A stretch of DNA of 64,000 bases from Labilibaculum sp. (GCF_963664555.1 NZ_OY761461.1:434001-498000); one strand, 5' to 3'; positions 1-8,757 are shown, counted from the first letter of the stretch. A program made the numbers and translations. Notes: generated by a model not told the origin, from the sequence alone.

Positions 1-123
1 CAGATCATTTGCGAACTCAACAAATGTCATTCCTTCGTGACCAATACTTATTTCTTGTTCGCCAATAGCCAAACAAGGTAAAAGTATGAACAAACTATAT
101 AGTAGTAGGAGTGCTTTTTTCAT
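1..123 (-). CDS. Probable TonB-dependent receptor, N-terminus only (cut by window edge)
   Basis: Forty-one codons are visible, reading from an ATG at 121-123 towards the window edge. The product begins with a Lys-Lys-Ala then Leu-rich signal peptide ending near LPCLAIG. It continues as EISIGHEGMTFVEFANDL, which resembles the short STN-like or plug-side start of Bacteroidota TonB-dependent receptors. The upstream genes support this: DUF4249 lipoproteins are characteristically encoded with such receptors, and only 11 bases separate this gene from the 229-residue secreted protein before it. The barrel and TonB box lie outside the window, so the family is inferred from context and a few residues. 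It could be any secreted or outer-membrane protein. Confidence 0.45.
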   Translation of the reverse strand, partial: MKKALLLLYSLFILLPCLAIGEQEISIGHEGMTFVEFANDL

Positions 124-134
124 TTTCCGTAATT

Positions 135-824
135 TTATTGGTCAAATTTTATTAAAAGAGGGATTGCATCTAATGGATTGTGTCTGTTTATCTTTAACTT
201 ACTGAAGCGAACGAATTGCTTGATTTCTTTCTTTTGGGATGGAAAGAATTTGATGAGATCAGCTTTGCTTTTTATCGTGCTTAACTCTTTTTTATAAATG
301 GCATACATATTAGTATCATCTATATAGTTGAATTTTTCAGAACCTGTTTTTGAACTAAGAACTCGTAATTGAGTACGTTTAATAACGTAGGTTATTTTTG
401 AAGCAGTAAAAACTTGGTAGTAGTTGGCCGGACTTAATTTTTTATGAATCAAATCACCTCTTTTAAAATGATAAATCATCTGGTTATCTAAAACTGTAAA
501 TTCTTCTAAAAAGAATGGATTTACAACAATATTGCAAGTTGTATTGTTCTCGGTTTGAATGGGGGTTATTATTTCTTCTTTTGAGAGGTCGTAGAAGAAC
601 TTCAGATTATTGAAATTCTGTCCATTAAATTTAAAACTTCCGTTTAACTCCAGTTTTTTTAAGAAAAATTGCTTCCCTTGGGCAACAGAGAATGTTGGTA
701 TCCAGATTTTCCCGTTTATAATTGTTTCGGGATTTGTAGATAATTTGGGTTGCCCAAATGTGTTTGGACAAAATCCTGCAAGTAGCAGAATAAATGTGAT
801 CAAGCTTAGTGATTTAGTTTTCAT
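135..824 (-). CDS. Secreted protein of unknown function in a DUF4249/receptor operon
   Basis: A 229-residue protein with a clear Sec signal peptide (residues 1-24, ending NTFGQ) and no lipobox Cys. The rest is predominantly beta-like, with conserved-looking pieces NGSFKFNGQ, NLKFFYDL and a C-terminal basic segment FFPSQKKEIKQFVR. I do not recognise a named domain. Proteins of this general build (a small outer-membrane-associated beta protein measuring a ligand-like 'FNGQ..NLKFFYDL' core and ending in a Lys-rich helix) occur next to receptor genes in Bacteroidota. It sits 10 bases after the third DUF4249 gene and 11 bases before the receptor start, so it is almost certainly cotranscribed with both. 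Function is unknown; a role with the receptor at the outer membrane is inference. Confidence 0.75.
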   Translation of the reverse strand: MKTKSLSLITFILLLAGFCPNTFGQPKLSTNPETIINGKIWIPTFSVAQGKQFFLKKLELNGSFKFNGQNFNNLKFFYDLSKEEIITPIQTENNTTCNIVVNPFFLEEFTVLDNQMIYHFKRGDLIHKKLSPANYYQVFTASKITYVIKRTQLRVLSSKTGSEKFNYIDDTNMYAIYKKELSTIKSKADLIKFFPSQKKEIKQFVRFSKLKINRHNPLDAIPLLIKFDQ

Positions 825-834
825 GGTATATTTT

Positions 835-1962
835 TTAGGGCCAAAATGAAGGTTTGGTGGGAGAATATTTTACGTTGCAATCGTAACAATAATTGTATCT
901 TACAATAAAAACGTGTACTTCACCTTCGAAATAATCTTTCAAGATATGGAATTTGCTTTCATCGGGATGCCAATCTCTAAATCTCATCTCAATATCTTTG
1001 CAGTCCTGAGGGAAATCAATGAATTTCATCTGGAAATCTTGCGTTGAGAATTTTGCTGTCATAGTGTTTACACTCGATGCTTCAAAATATCCAAGAACGG
1101 TAGCTTTTGAATCACAAGCATAAACATTTCCTATCGTATTTGCTGGAATTACATTATACAAGCCTCCGTTTTGTTGAATCGATTCTTTAATATTTCTCCA
1201 GAATTCATAGTTTTCAAAATTTACAGAATACATTGCTACATTGATGAAATATTCATAATTTAGTTTAACTTCATTTTCTGTTATGTAAGAGGTTGGGAGG
1301 TGCTTGAATTTCTTTATTTTTTGACCAGATCCATCAAAAACGAAAACATTATCTGAACGCAGAAAAGGATAGCATATTTTGGATGGATTTGCAGTTTTTG
1401 GTTCGAAATAAGGATTTCGCCATTCCCAACTTTCTCGATACTCCCACCTAACATAACTGCTTTGATTTGTTGGATCAGAGGCATCAATATATAATTTGGC
1501 AGCATTTACTGTACTTGCATCTTCTAATAATAATTTTTTTTCTTCACCATATATTGATTTAATGATTATCTCGGGTTGAATTGTTTCCGGATTGGATTCA
1601 TATTTCTCACCGGAATTTGTTTGAATTTCAATCCAATAGCTTCGACCTATTTGACCTTGAAAATTTGAATTTTGAGTCCTGTAAACCCCGGGAGATGTTT
1701 CCCATAAAATTTCAGAATTTCTGAGATCGTCATTAATCATTATAATTGCTCCTTTTTCCGGTTTCAATGTATCGACTCTTATGAGATCAACAGTTCTAAA
1801 CAATCTTACCTCATACGGACCAGGTTTATTTGTAATCTTACCATCCACAACTAAAATAGAAACATCAGAATTAATTTCCGGATAGAATTTTTCAGTGCAT
1901 GAGAAAAGTAATGCAGATAGAGTGCTAAAAAACAGAAAAATAATTTTATTTCGGATCATCAT
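835..1962 (-). CDS. DUF4249 family lipoprotein, paralogue 1
   Basis: A 375-residue lipoprotein. The signal peptide ends in the lipobox LFSC with Cys at residue 22, so it should be anchored to the periplasmic or outer membrane. The mature start TEKFYPEI followed by SILVVDGKIT is the usual DUF4249 opening, and the end CYDCNVKYSPTKPSFWP is the usual DUF4249 tail with two Cys and a terminal aromatic. It is the most divergent of three tandem paralogues, closest to them in the first 70 residues. DUF4249 proteins are of unknown function and are typically encoded beside TonB-dependent receptors, which fits here. It is 13 bases downstream of the second copy and probably in one transcript with it. Confidence 0.88.
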   Translation of the reverse strand: MMIRNKIIFLFFSTLSALLFSCTEKFYPEINSDVSILVVDGKITNKPGPYEVRLFRTVDLIRVDTLKPEKGAIIMINDDLRNSEILWETSPGVYRTQNSNFQGQIGRSYWIEIQTNSGEKYESNPETIQPEIIIKSIYGEEKKLLLEDASTVNAAKLYIDASDPTNQSSYVRWEYRESWEWRNPYFEPKTANPSKICYPFLRSDNVFVFDGSGQKIKKFKHLPTSYITENEVKLNYEYFINVAMYSVNFENYEFWRNIKESIQQNGGLYNVIPANTIGNVYACDSKATVLGYFEASSVNTMTAKFSTQDFQMKFIDFPQDCKDIEMRFRDWHPDESKFHILKDYFEGEVHVFIVRYNYCYDCNVKYSPTKPSFWP

Positions 1963-1975
1963 ATTTCTTTATACT

Positions 1976-3112
1976 TTATGGCCAAAATGATGGTTTATTT
2001 GCTGGATGGACAACATTGCATTCATAGCATTCATTTCTGCGAACAACATATATAGTAGCGAATCTACCTGCAGGTCTTGTGGTAATAATATGGTATTTTT
2101 TAGGGTCGGGTTTCCCTTCTGCCATTAAGAACTCGATTCTTTCACATTCTACAGGATATTTTGCAAATTCAAGGGTAAAATTATTATCAGAGAAAAACTG
2201 ATGTTTTTTGCTTGATGATGATACCTCGAAGTATCCAACAGCCATGCATTCTTCACTACAACCAGTTATGTTCCCTCCAATATTTGCTGGAGTGATATCG
2301 TAAAGAGCACCTTCTGAGAAGTTGACCGACTTTATCTTTTCCCAGAACTCATAATTGGTTTGTGATGTTGAAAGTAAATTGATATCAATCAGATAGCTGT
2401 ATAATAATTTTACTTCATCGGTATATATCGTTGTGGTTGCTTGTTGAGAAACAAATTTTAGATTCAGGTTTGAGGCATCAAAAATATTTACCAAAGGAAA
2501 AGTGGTAACAGGGTAGCAGACTTTACTCGGGTTTTCAGTAAATTTTTCAGAATTTAAATTTTCAGGAGATCTCCATTCGTAACTTTCCCGGTATTCCCAT
2601 CTTATGTAATTGGCATCTGTACTGTTTGCTTTTGCATCAAAATAGATTTTTACTGCGTTTTGTTTTTCGGAGGTATTAATAATTACCTCTTCTTCTTTTC
2701 CGTAGATCGATTCAATTTCAAAAGGAGGGGGCATTTTTTCCGGAGTTGATTCATATTTCTCTCCTGTTGCAGTTTCTATTTCAATCCAATATGTTTGTCC
2801 AACTGTTCCTTTTATTATGTTGTTTAAAGTTTTGTATACACCCGGCTGAATTTCCTGAAAAAGTTCACTATTTCCTAAATCATCTTTAAGCACAATTTCT
2901 GCATTTGCCTCTGGTTCTAAAGTGTCAATTTTTATAAGGTCAACAGTTCTAAATAATCTAAGCTCATAAGGGCCTGATTCATTCGTGATTTTACCGTCAA
3001 CAACTAAAATTGAAATATCGGAATCAATTTCGGGATAAAATTTTTCAGTGCACGAGAAAAGGCATACGGGTAGAAAACTAAAAAAAAGAAGTGCAACTTT
3101 AAATTGGGACAT
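1976..3112 (-). CDS. DUF4249 family lipoprotein, paralogue 2
   Basis: A 378-residue DUF4249 lipoprotein with lipobox LFSC (Cys 21) and the family signatures ILVVDGKIT near the start and CYECNVVHPANKPSFWP at the end. Residues of about 25-215 are nearly identical to those of the neighbouring copy at 3124-4263. The signal peptide and the last 100 residues differ clearly, for example in the stretch after VGYFEVSS. That pattern suggests a duplicated gene whose middle has been kept alike while its ends diverged. The 11-base gaps on either side point to a polycistronic message. Function is unknown; surface ligand binding in partnership with a TonB receptor is the usual guess for the family. Confidence 0.88.
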   Translation of the reverse strand: MSQFKVALLFFSFLPVCLFSCTEKFYPEIDSDISILVVDGKITNESGPYELRLFRTVDLIKIDTLEPEANAEIVLKDDLGNSELFQEIQPGVYKTLNNIIKGTVGQTYWIEIETATGEKYESTPEKMPPPFEIESIYGKEEEVIINTSEKQNAVKIYFDAKANSTDANYIRWEYRESYEWRSPENLNSEKFTENPSKVCYPVTTFPLVNIFDASNLNLKFVSQQATTTIYTDEVKLLYSYLIDINLLSTSQTNYEFWEKIKSVNFSEGALYDITPANIGGNITGCSEECMAVGYFEVSSSSKKHQFFSDNNFTLEFAKYPVECERIEFLMAEGKPDPKKYHIITTRPAGRFATIYVVRRNECYECNVVHPANKPSFWP

Positions 3113-4167
3113 ATTTGTATTTTTTAGAGTTTAGGCCAAAATGATGGTTTATTAGATGGATGAACAACATTGCATTCGTAACATTCATTTCTTCGAACAA
3201 CATAAATAGTGGCCCGTCCTTCAGTATAGCTTGAAAGAATATGAAATTTGGCAGGGTCAGGAGCGCTGTCTTCCATTCTCATTTCGAAAGGTTGACATTC
3301 TTCAGGATAATTTGCAAATTCAAGTGTGAAATCATTTTCATGAAAGAATTTTGTTGTTCTACTTACTGAGGAAACCTCAAAATATCCAGATGATTTACAT
3401 CTCTCATCACATCCGCTTATGTTACCTTCAATATTTGCGGGGGTGATATCGTAAAGAGCACCTTCTGAGAAATTGACAGATTTTGTTTTTTTCCAAAACT
3501 CGTAATTTGTTTGTGTTGTTGAAAGTAGAGTGATGTCGATCAGATAATTATACAATAATTTTACTTCATCAGTATATATCGTTGAAGTAGATTGTTGAGA
3601 AATGAATTTTGAACTTAGGTTTGAGGCATCAAAAATATTTACCAGAGGAAAAGTGGTAACAGGGTAGCATACTTTACTCGGGTTTTCGGTAAATTTTTCA
3701 GAATTTAAAGTTTCAGGAGATCTCCATTCGTAACTTTCGCGGTATTCCCATCTTATGTAGTTGGCATCTGTACTATTTGTTTTTGCATCAAAATAGATTT
3801 TTACTGCGTTTTGTTTTTCGGAGGTATTAATAATTACCTCTTCTTCTTTTCCGTAGATCGATTCAATTTCAAAAGGAGGGGGCATTTTTTCCGGAGTTGA
3901 TTCATACTTCTCTCCTGTCGCAGTTTCTATTTCAATCCAATATGTTTGTCCAACTGTTCCTTTTATTATATTGTTTAAAGTTTTGTATACACCCGGTTGA
4001 ATTTCCTGAAAAAGTTCACTATTTCCTAAATCATCTTTAAGTATGATTTCAGCATTAACCTCTGGTTCTAAAGTGTCAATTTTTATAAGGTCAACAGTTC
4101 TGAATAATCTAAGCTCATAAGGGCCTGATTCATTAGTGATTTTACCGTCAACAACTAAAATTGAAAC
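2500..4167 (-). repeat. Near-identical direct repeat inside DUF4249 paralogues 2 and 3
   Basis: About 515 bases at roughly 2500-3016 are repeated with only scattered substitutions at roughly 3651-4167, an offset of 1151 bases. The repeat covers the N-terminal and central parts of the two proteins and excludes the signal peptides and C-terminal thirds. Boundaries were judged by eye. Confidence 0.8.
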
Positions 4168-4263
4168 ATCAGAGTCAATTTCAGGATAGAATTTTTCAGT
4201 ACAAGATACGTTTAGCAGTATTAGTGCCAAAGCCCAACAAAACGGGGATTTTATAGGGGACAT
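3124..4263 (-). CDS. DUF4249 family lipoprotein, paralogue 3 (first gene of operon)
   Basis: A 379-residue DUF4249 lipoprotein and the promoter-proximal member of the trio. The signal peptide ends NVSC, a slightly atypical lipobox with Cys at residue 21, followed by TEKFYPEI and ILVVDGKIT. The C-terminus carries the family tail CYECNVVHPSNKPSFWP with two extra residues (KL). The central two thirds is nearly identical to paralogue 2 in both protein and DNA. The 244-base gap upstream (4264-4507) is very AT-rich and should hold the operon promoter, but I could not identify a convincing TTTG/TAnnTTTG pair there. Confidence 0.88.
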   Translation of the reverse strand: MSPIKSPFCWALALILLNVSCTEKFYPEIDSDVSILVVDGKITNESGPYELRLFRTVDLIKIDTLEPEVNAEIILKDDLGNSELFQEIQPGVYKTLNNIIKGTVGQTYWIEIETATGEKYESTPEKMPPPFEIESIYGKEEEVIINTSEKQNAVKIYFDAKTNSTDANYIRWEYRESYEWRSPETLNSEKFTENPSKVCYPVTTFPLVNIFDASNLSSKFISQQSTSTIYTDEVKLLYNYLIDITLLSTTQTNYEFWKKTKSVNFSEGALYDITPANIEGNISGCDERCKSSGYFEVSSVSRTTKFFHENDFTLEFANYPEECQPFEMRMEDSAPDPAKFHILSSYTEGRATIYVVRRNECYECNVVHPSNKPSFWPKL

Positions 4264-4507
4264 GAGGTTAGAGGTTTAGTTAATGGTTTTACTAAAAGTA
4301 ATATTTTAAGTTTATAAATAAAATATTATTAATGAGTAAACTATAATAAATTATCAGAGTCGATAATTATACAATATAAAAAAGTTTAAAATGTAAAGAA
4401 TAACTGCTATACTTAATTGATATAAATAATATGATTGATTGCGAAATAGTTAGACTAATTGAAGTAGTTGGTGGATTTTGTGAAATCTGGATCTAAAATC
4501 AAAATTC

Positions 4508-5629
4508 TCATTTTACTGCAAAACTCACCTTTCCATACCTTCTTCCATTAATCTGAATCTCAATTTCATGTTGTCCAAAATAGTATTTTCTTGTAGTAAT
4601 TGGTTTAAAAGAGATTTTTTTCTTGAAACAAATATTTCCATTGGCAGGGATTGATTTTTTTGAAAGCTTAAAAACTTTTGGAGCTGTCCTGCCATTTGCT
4701 TTCATGTAATGAACTATAAAATCAATCATCAAATTTTGCTTTTCAGAAAATGAGGATTGAATCTCGAAAGACAATTCAATTTCATCACCTAATTGACATG
4801 TAGGTGTATTGATTTTTAGATTATTTACAGCTATTTGTATATTTTGCGGAAATCCTAAAAGCTCCAATGCTTTTGGATGGCCTTGCTTAAGTAAAGTTCT
4901 GGAAGCGTGACCAATAATCCATTGCGTGTCTTTGTTATTGGATTTATTCCAGCGAGTTAAGGTTTCAATAACTAAATCAGGATGATCCTTTGCAATGTCA
5001 TTCAAACTATTGGCAACAGATCGGCGCACATATAGTTCATCATCTTCTTTTAATTTTTCTAATAATTCCAGCACCGGTGATGGATCTTTCTGAAATTCTT
5101 TGAGAGGTGATGCCCAAGGTAATTTAGGTCGGCTTCCTTCCGAAACCAACCTGCGTATATGTACGTTTGCATCTGTTGTCCAGAGGTGAAGATATGCTAA
5201 GGTCTCTTCCGGATATTTTCTAATGAATGGGCGTATGGCAAATTCCGAAGTGAATTTTTTTGTTATTTCCATCAAAGCTCTCATCGAAAGATGAAAATCT
5301 TCCTTTTGCAATCCAAATTGAGATACATAAGAAGCAATAGGCATATAGTAGAATCCATCAATTTCGTTTTTATCAGTTGTATTGTTTTCTTCGGTAATTG
5401 AGTTTATTAAAATAGCGAGAGCTTTCGGGTAGGATGCTGGAAGATGATTGGATAATTCGGTACAAATAAGTTGAGAACGCTCCTTTAAGCTAAGAGGCTT
5501 AAGCTTAGATACGATTGCATTGACGAATGAAGAGGTGTTGAATTCACTCCAGGATTTGACAATGTTGGAAGCCATGTTGGCGACTAATTGATTGTTGTAT
5601 ATATCTTTAAATAGAAATCCTTTTTCCAT
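4508..5629 (-). CDS. alkC: AlkC-type DNA alkylation repair glycosylase with C-terminal Ig-like domain
   Basis: A 373-residue protein resembling the AlkC branch of HEAT-repeat DNA glycosylases, which excise alkylated bases such as 3-methyladenine without flipping them out. Visible signs are the opening FKDIYNNQLV, the segment LSLKERSQLI and helical repeats through about residue 255, including LHLWTTDANVHIRRLVSEG and DDELYVRRSVANSLNDIAKD, the latter typical of the AlkC/AlkD basic surface. Residues from about 265 to the end are beta-rich (LKINTPTCQLGDEIELSFEI onwards) and look like the extra Ig-like domain found in some AlkC proteins. It is transcribed on the minus strand, 126 bases after the NfeD gene, with a terminator between them, so it is probably a separate unit. 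Confidence 0.82.
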   Translation of the reverse strand: MEKGFLFKDIYNNQLVANMASNIVKSWSEFNTSSFVNAIVSKLKPLSLKERSQLICTELSNHLPASYPKALAILINSITEENNTTDKNEIDGFYYMPIASYVSQFGLQKEDFHLSMRALMEITKKFTSEFAIRPFIRKYPEETLAYLHLWTTDANVHIRRLVSEGSRPKLPWASPLKEFQKDPSPVLELLEKLKEDDELYVRRSVANSLNDIAKDHPDLVIETLTRWNKSNNKDTQWIIGHASRTLLKQGHPKALELLGFPQNIQIAVNNLKINTPTCQLGDEIELSFEIQSSFSEKQNLMIDFIVHYMKANGRTAPKVFKLSKKSIPANGNICFKKKISFKPITTRKYYFGQHEIEIQINGRRYGKVSFAVK

Positions 5630-5702
5630 AAAATATTGGCTGATTATGAATTATTTTGAGCGGAATAAATTAATCATTATTGTGAACTAAGCAAAATAAA
5701 AG

Positions 5703-5730
5703 AAAGGCTGGACGCGAGCATCCAACCTTT
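5703..5730 (-). terminator. Rho-independent terminator after nfeD
   Basis: Arms AAAGG/CCTTT and TGGA/TCCA with one C/A mismatch form a stem around the loop CGCGAGCA. On the minus strand it is followed by a T-rich run (TTTCTTTTATTTT). It lies between the stop of nfeD and the start of alkC. Confidence 0.7.
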
Positions 5731-5755
5731 CGGGTTTTAGAGTGTTTTTTGATTG

Positions 5756-6196
5756 CTAAATAGTTTTTACAATAATAACAGAGTAGTCTATATTTAATAC
5801 TTTAACAAATGAATCTTTGGCAATTGTTTCACCGAATTGGGATCTGGCTTTCCATGTTGATCCGGAAAGAATTATTCTCCCTGTGTTTTTTCGGTCATTA
5901 ATTTCTTCCATAACAATGGCTTCTTTACCAATTAAATTTCTGTGGTCGTTATTGGGTTGGTATGCTTTACTTATGGAGTGTTTTGTAATGTATGGTTTTA
6001 GAATGAGCAAGCCGATTGCTGAGCATGCAATAAACACAAGTAATTGTTCCGGGATAAAAAATCCCAAATAGGCAACTATTCCGGTTATCAGGGAGGCTAT
6101 TCCATAACACACAGAAACAAAGTTTGATATAAAGATCTCGATTACAAAAAGACCTACTGCCAGCAACAACCAAATGTGCCAAAGTTCTAATTCCAT
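5756..6196 (-). CDS. NfeD family short membrane protein
   Basis: A 146-residue protein with a hydrophobic N-terminal half of three to four membrane segments (WHIWLLLAVGLFVIEIF; VCYGIASLITGIVAYLGFF; LLVFIACSAIGLLIL). A C-terminal OB-fold-like beta domain starts at about residue 85 (LIGKEAIVMEEI, GRIILSGSTWKARS, VKVLNIDYSVIIVK). This is the layout of short NfeD proteins, which usually work with SPFH/flotillin-like FloA proteins at membrane microdomains. No floA homologue is adjacent: the upstream neighbour is an acyl-CoA dehydrogenase on the other strand. It is therefore an orphan NfeD in this window. Confidence 0.85.
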   Translation of the reverse strand: MELELWHIWLLLAVGLFVIEIFISNFVSVCYGIASLITGIVAYLGFFIPEQLLVFIACSAIGLLILKPYITKHSISKAYQPNNDHRNLIGKEAIVMEEINDRKNTGRIILSGSTWKARSQFGETIAKDSFVKVLNIDYSVIIVKTI

Positions 6197-6480
6197 TTCA
6201 TATTTTTTTTAAGGTAAAAGTAAATTTACATTTGGAATATGTTAATAACAAGTGTCAAGTGTGCCAAGTTTGTCAATTTCATGCCTGAATAGTTTTGTTA
6301 AATCGGGAAGGTCTTGTATTAACAAGGGGTTTATAGTTTTTTTAGGATAAGGAGACAGGTTGTATTTTTTATCGTTATTGAAAATGGTTCTAAATAATTT
6401 CAATAAAATGAACTTTTTAACTAGGTTTGCTTTTTATTTAAGAATTGAAGGTCTTAAAATACATTATTAAGTACATAAGC

Positions 6481-7626
6481 ATGAATTCATACCTAACATC
6501 AGAACATGAAATAATTCGTGAAAAAGTGAAGGTATTTGCCCAAAAAGAGGTGAAACCTTTGGCTTTTGAATTGGATGAAAAAGAGAAATTTAGTTCCAGA
6601 CTCACCAAAAGAATGGGTGAGTTGGGCTTATTCGGAATATATTTGCCTAAAGAGTATGGAGGACAAGGGAAAGATTATCTTTCATTATTGATAGCTGTTG
6701 AAGAAATTGCCAAGGTGGATGCTTCGCAGGCATCTACTTTGGCGGCTCATAATTCTTTAGGAATAGGTCCCATTTATTATTTTGGAAGTGAGGAGCAAAA
6801 ACAGAAATATCTTCCAAAATTGACAGTTGGTGAAAATGTTTGGGCCTTTGGATTGACAGAAGACAATGCCGGTTCTGACTCTCGGGGAACAGAGTCAACT
6901 GGAATTTTACTGGATGATGATTGGGTGATTAATGGAAGTAAGAGATTCATTTCAAATGCATCTTCCGATTTGTCACTAGGAGTAACTTTGCAGGTTGTAA
7001 CAGCTAATGATAATGGAAAAAAGGAATTATCTGCTATATTAGTAGAGCGAAGTGCAAAAGGGTTTCAGGCTAAGCCAGTAAAAGGGAAAATGATGTGGAG
7101 AGCCTCGGATACAGCTCAGTTAACTTTCGAGAACTGCAAAGTTCCGAAAGAAAATTTGTTGGGAAATTTAGGGGATGGAGCCAAAATAATGCTTCAAACT
7201 CTTGATTCCGGTCGATTAACGATTGCTGCAATGGGACTTGGCTTGGCTCAGGGAGCTTATGATCTGGCTTTATCTTATTCGAAAAAAAGAGAACAATTTG
7301 GTAAACCGATTTCGAAATTTCAAGCAATCGGATTTAAATTAGCTGATATGGCGACCAAAATTGAAGCGGCCCGACATTTATTGTATCATGCATGTTGGTT
7401 GAAGGATAATGGTTATTCATTTGGGAAAGAAGCAGCTATGGCGAAATTATTTTGTTCTGAAACAGCACAGGAAGTAGCAAATGAAGCCGTTCAGATTCAT
7501 GGTGCACACGGATTAATTAAGAATTCGGAAGTGGAGCGTTTTTACCGCGATCAGCGAATACTGCAAATAGGCGAAGGAACATCAGAGATTCTGAGACTGG
7601 TGATTTCAAGACATATTGGTTGTTAA
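6481..7626 (+). CDS. Acyl-CoA dehydrogenase
   Basis: A 381-residue FAD-dependent acyl-CoA dehydrogenase, forming 2-enoyl-CoA and passing electrons to ETF. The N-terminal helical domain has FGIYLPKEYGGQG, the middle beta domain has WAFGLTEDNAGSDSRGTES, and the C-terminal helical domain has YSKKREQFGKPI. The catalytic Glu is in QIGEGTSEILR near the C-terminus, and the Arg-Asp of VERFYRDQRI is typical. The ATG at 6481 is chosen because the family normally starts a few residues before LTSEHEIIRE; an in-frame TTG at 6445 would add 12 residues. It ends 9 bases before fni, so it heads the mevalonate operon, although its substrate cannot be told from sequence. Confidence 0.92.
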   Translation: MNSYLTSEHEIIREKVKVFAQKEVKPLAFELDEKEKFSSRLTKRMGELGLFGIYLPKEYGGQGKDYLSLLIAVEEIAKVDASQASTLAAHNSLGIGPIYYFGSEEQKQKYLPKLTVGENVWAFGLTEDNAGSDSRGTESTGILLDDDWVINGSKRFISNASSDLSLGVTLQVVTANDNGKKELSAILVERSAKGFQAKPVKGKMMWRASDTAQLTFENCKVPKENLLGNLGDGAKIMLQTLDSGRLTIAAMGLGLAQGAYDLALSYSKKREQFGKPISKFQAIGFKLADMATKIEAARHLLYHACWLKDNGYSFGKEAAMAKLFCSETAQEVANEAVQIHGAHGLIKNSEVERFYRDQRILQIGEGTSEILRLVISRHIGC

Positions 7627-7635
7627 TTTGTAATT

Positions 7636-8631
7636 ATGACAGATAGAAAAAAAGATCACATTGAATTGGCTTTTCGTTCTCAAATGAAGGACGCTTTGAT
7701 TGATGAACGTTTTTATTACGAGCCTATGCTTAGTTCTCATCCTAAGGCCGACGACACAACTTTTACTTTTTTAGGGAAAGATCTGCAGACTCCGATATGG
7801 GTTTCGAGCATGACCGGAGGAACTGAATTGGCAGGAAAGATCAATCGAAATTTGGCGCGTGCCTGCGCCGAATTTGGAATGGGAATGGGACTGGGTTCTT
7901 GTCGTTCTCTTTTGGATAGTGATGAGTATTTTTCTGATTTTGATGTTCGATCAATTATTGGTGATGATCTGCCGTTGTACGCTAATTTGGGAATCTGTCA
8001 GCTCGAAGAATTAATTCAGAAGAAAAAAATTAGTAAGATCATAAGGCTGGTTGGTCGTTTACGTGCTGATGGTTTGATTATTCACATCAACCCTATGCAG
8101 GAATGGCTGCAGCCGGAAGGCGATCGAATTAACCAATCACCTATAGAAAGTCTGGAACACTTGCTTGATGAGGTTGATTTTCCAATTATTGTTAAAGAAG
8201 TTGGCCAGGGAATGGGACCTGAAAGTTTACGGGCTCTATTACACCTTCCACTTCAGGCAATTGAATTTGCTGCGTTTGGAGGAACTAATTTTGCAAAAAT
8301 AGAAATGATGCGTAATTCAGACTCTCAAACTCAATTGTTCGGGCCTTTAGCTCAAATTGGACATTCGGCCAATCAAATGATGGACTGGGTGAATGAGATT
8401 GTTGCCAATGATGATCAGGTAAAGTGTAAGGAAATCCTTATTTCGGGAGGAATTCAGAACTTTCTGGATGGATACTATTTAATGGAGAAATCGATACTTC
8501 CTGCAATTTATGGTCAGGCATCTACTCTTTTGAAGTATGCAAAAGAATCATACGAAGAGTTGAGAGCTTATTTGGAATCGCAAAGGAAAGGATTACAGCT
8601 ATCAAAGAGTTTCTTACGTGTTCGAAAATAA
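7636..8631 (+). CDS. fni: Type 2 isopentenyl-diphosphate delta-isomerase
   Basis: A 331-residue FMN-dependent type 2 IPP isomerase, interconverting isopentenyl and dimethylallyl diphosphate. The N-terminus DRKKDHIELAF matches the family's 'RKxDHI' diphosphate-binding start. SSMTGG, GLGSCRSLL, IIHINPMQEWLQPEGD (with conserved His, Asn, Gln and Glu), VKEVGQGM and FGGTNFAKIE follow in the expected order of a TIM barrel. The length is normal for the family. It lies between an acyl-CoA dehydrogenase (9-base gap) and HMG-CoA reductase (126-base gap), within the mevalonate cluster where it supplies the DMAPP needed for prenyl synthesis. Confidence 0.93.
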   Translation: MTDRKKDHIELAFRSQMKDALIDERFYYEPMLSSHPKADDTTFTFLGKDLQTPIWVSSMTGGTELAGKINRNLARACAEFGMGMGLGSCRSLLDSDEYFSDFDVRSIIGDDLPLYANLGICQLEELIQKKKISKIIRLVGRLRADGLIIHINPMQEWLQPEGDRINQSPIESLEHLLDEVDFPIIVKEVGQGMGPESLRALLHLPLQAIEFAAFGGTNFAKIEMMRNSDSQTQLFGPLAQIGHSANQMMDWVNEIVANDDQVKCKEILISGGIQNFLDGYYLMEKSILPAIYGQASTLLKYAKESYEELRAYLESQRKGLQLSKSFLRVRK

Positions 8632-8639
8632 GAGTTTTA

Positions 8640-8664
8640 CCTAAAAAACCTTTTGTTTTTTGGG
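8640..8664 (+). other. AT-rich hairpin between fni and mvaA
   Basis: Arms CCTAAAAAAC and GTTTTTTGGG (one G-T pair) enclose the loop CTTTT, nine bases after the fni stop. No T-run follows, so it is unlikely to be a full terminator. It may be an mRNA processing or stability element, or only local composition. Confidence 0.3.
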
Positions 8665-8757
8665 ACAACTATTTAAAAAATGTAATTTAGGACTTCGAAG
8701 TATTTTATTATTTCGTTGGTTGATTCAAATCAGCGAAAGAATTAAGATGAAAAAGAT

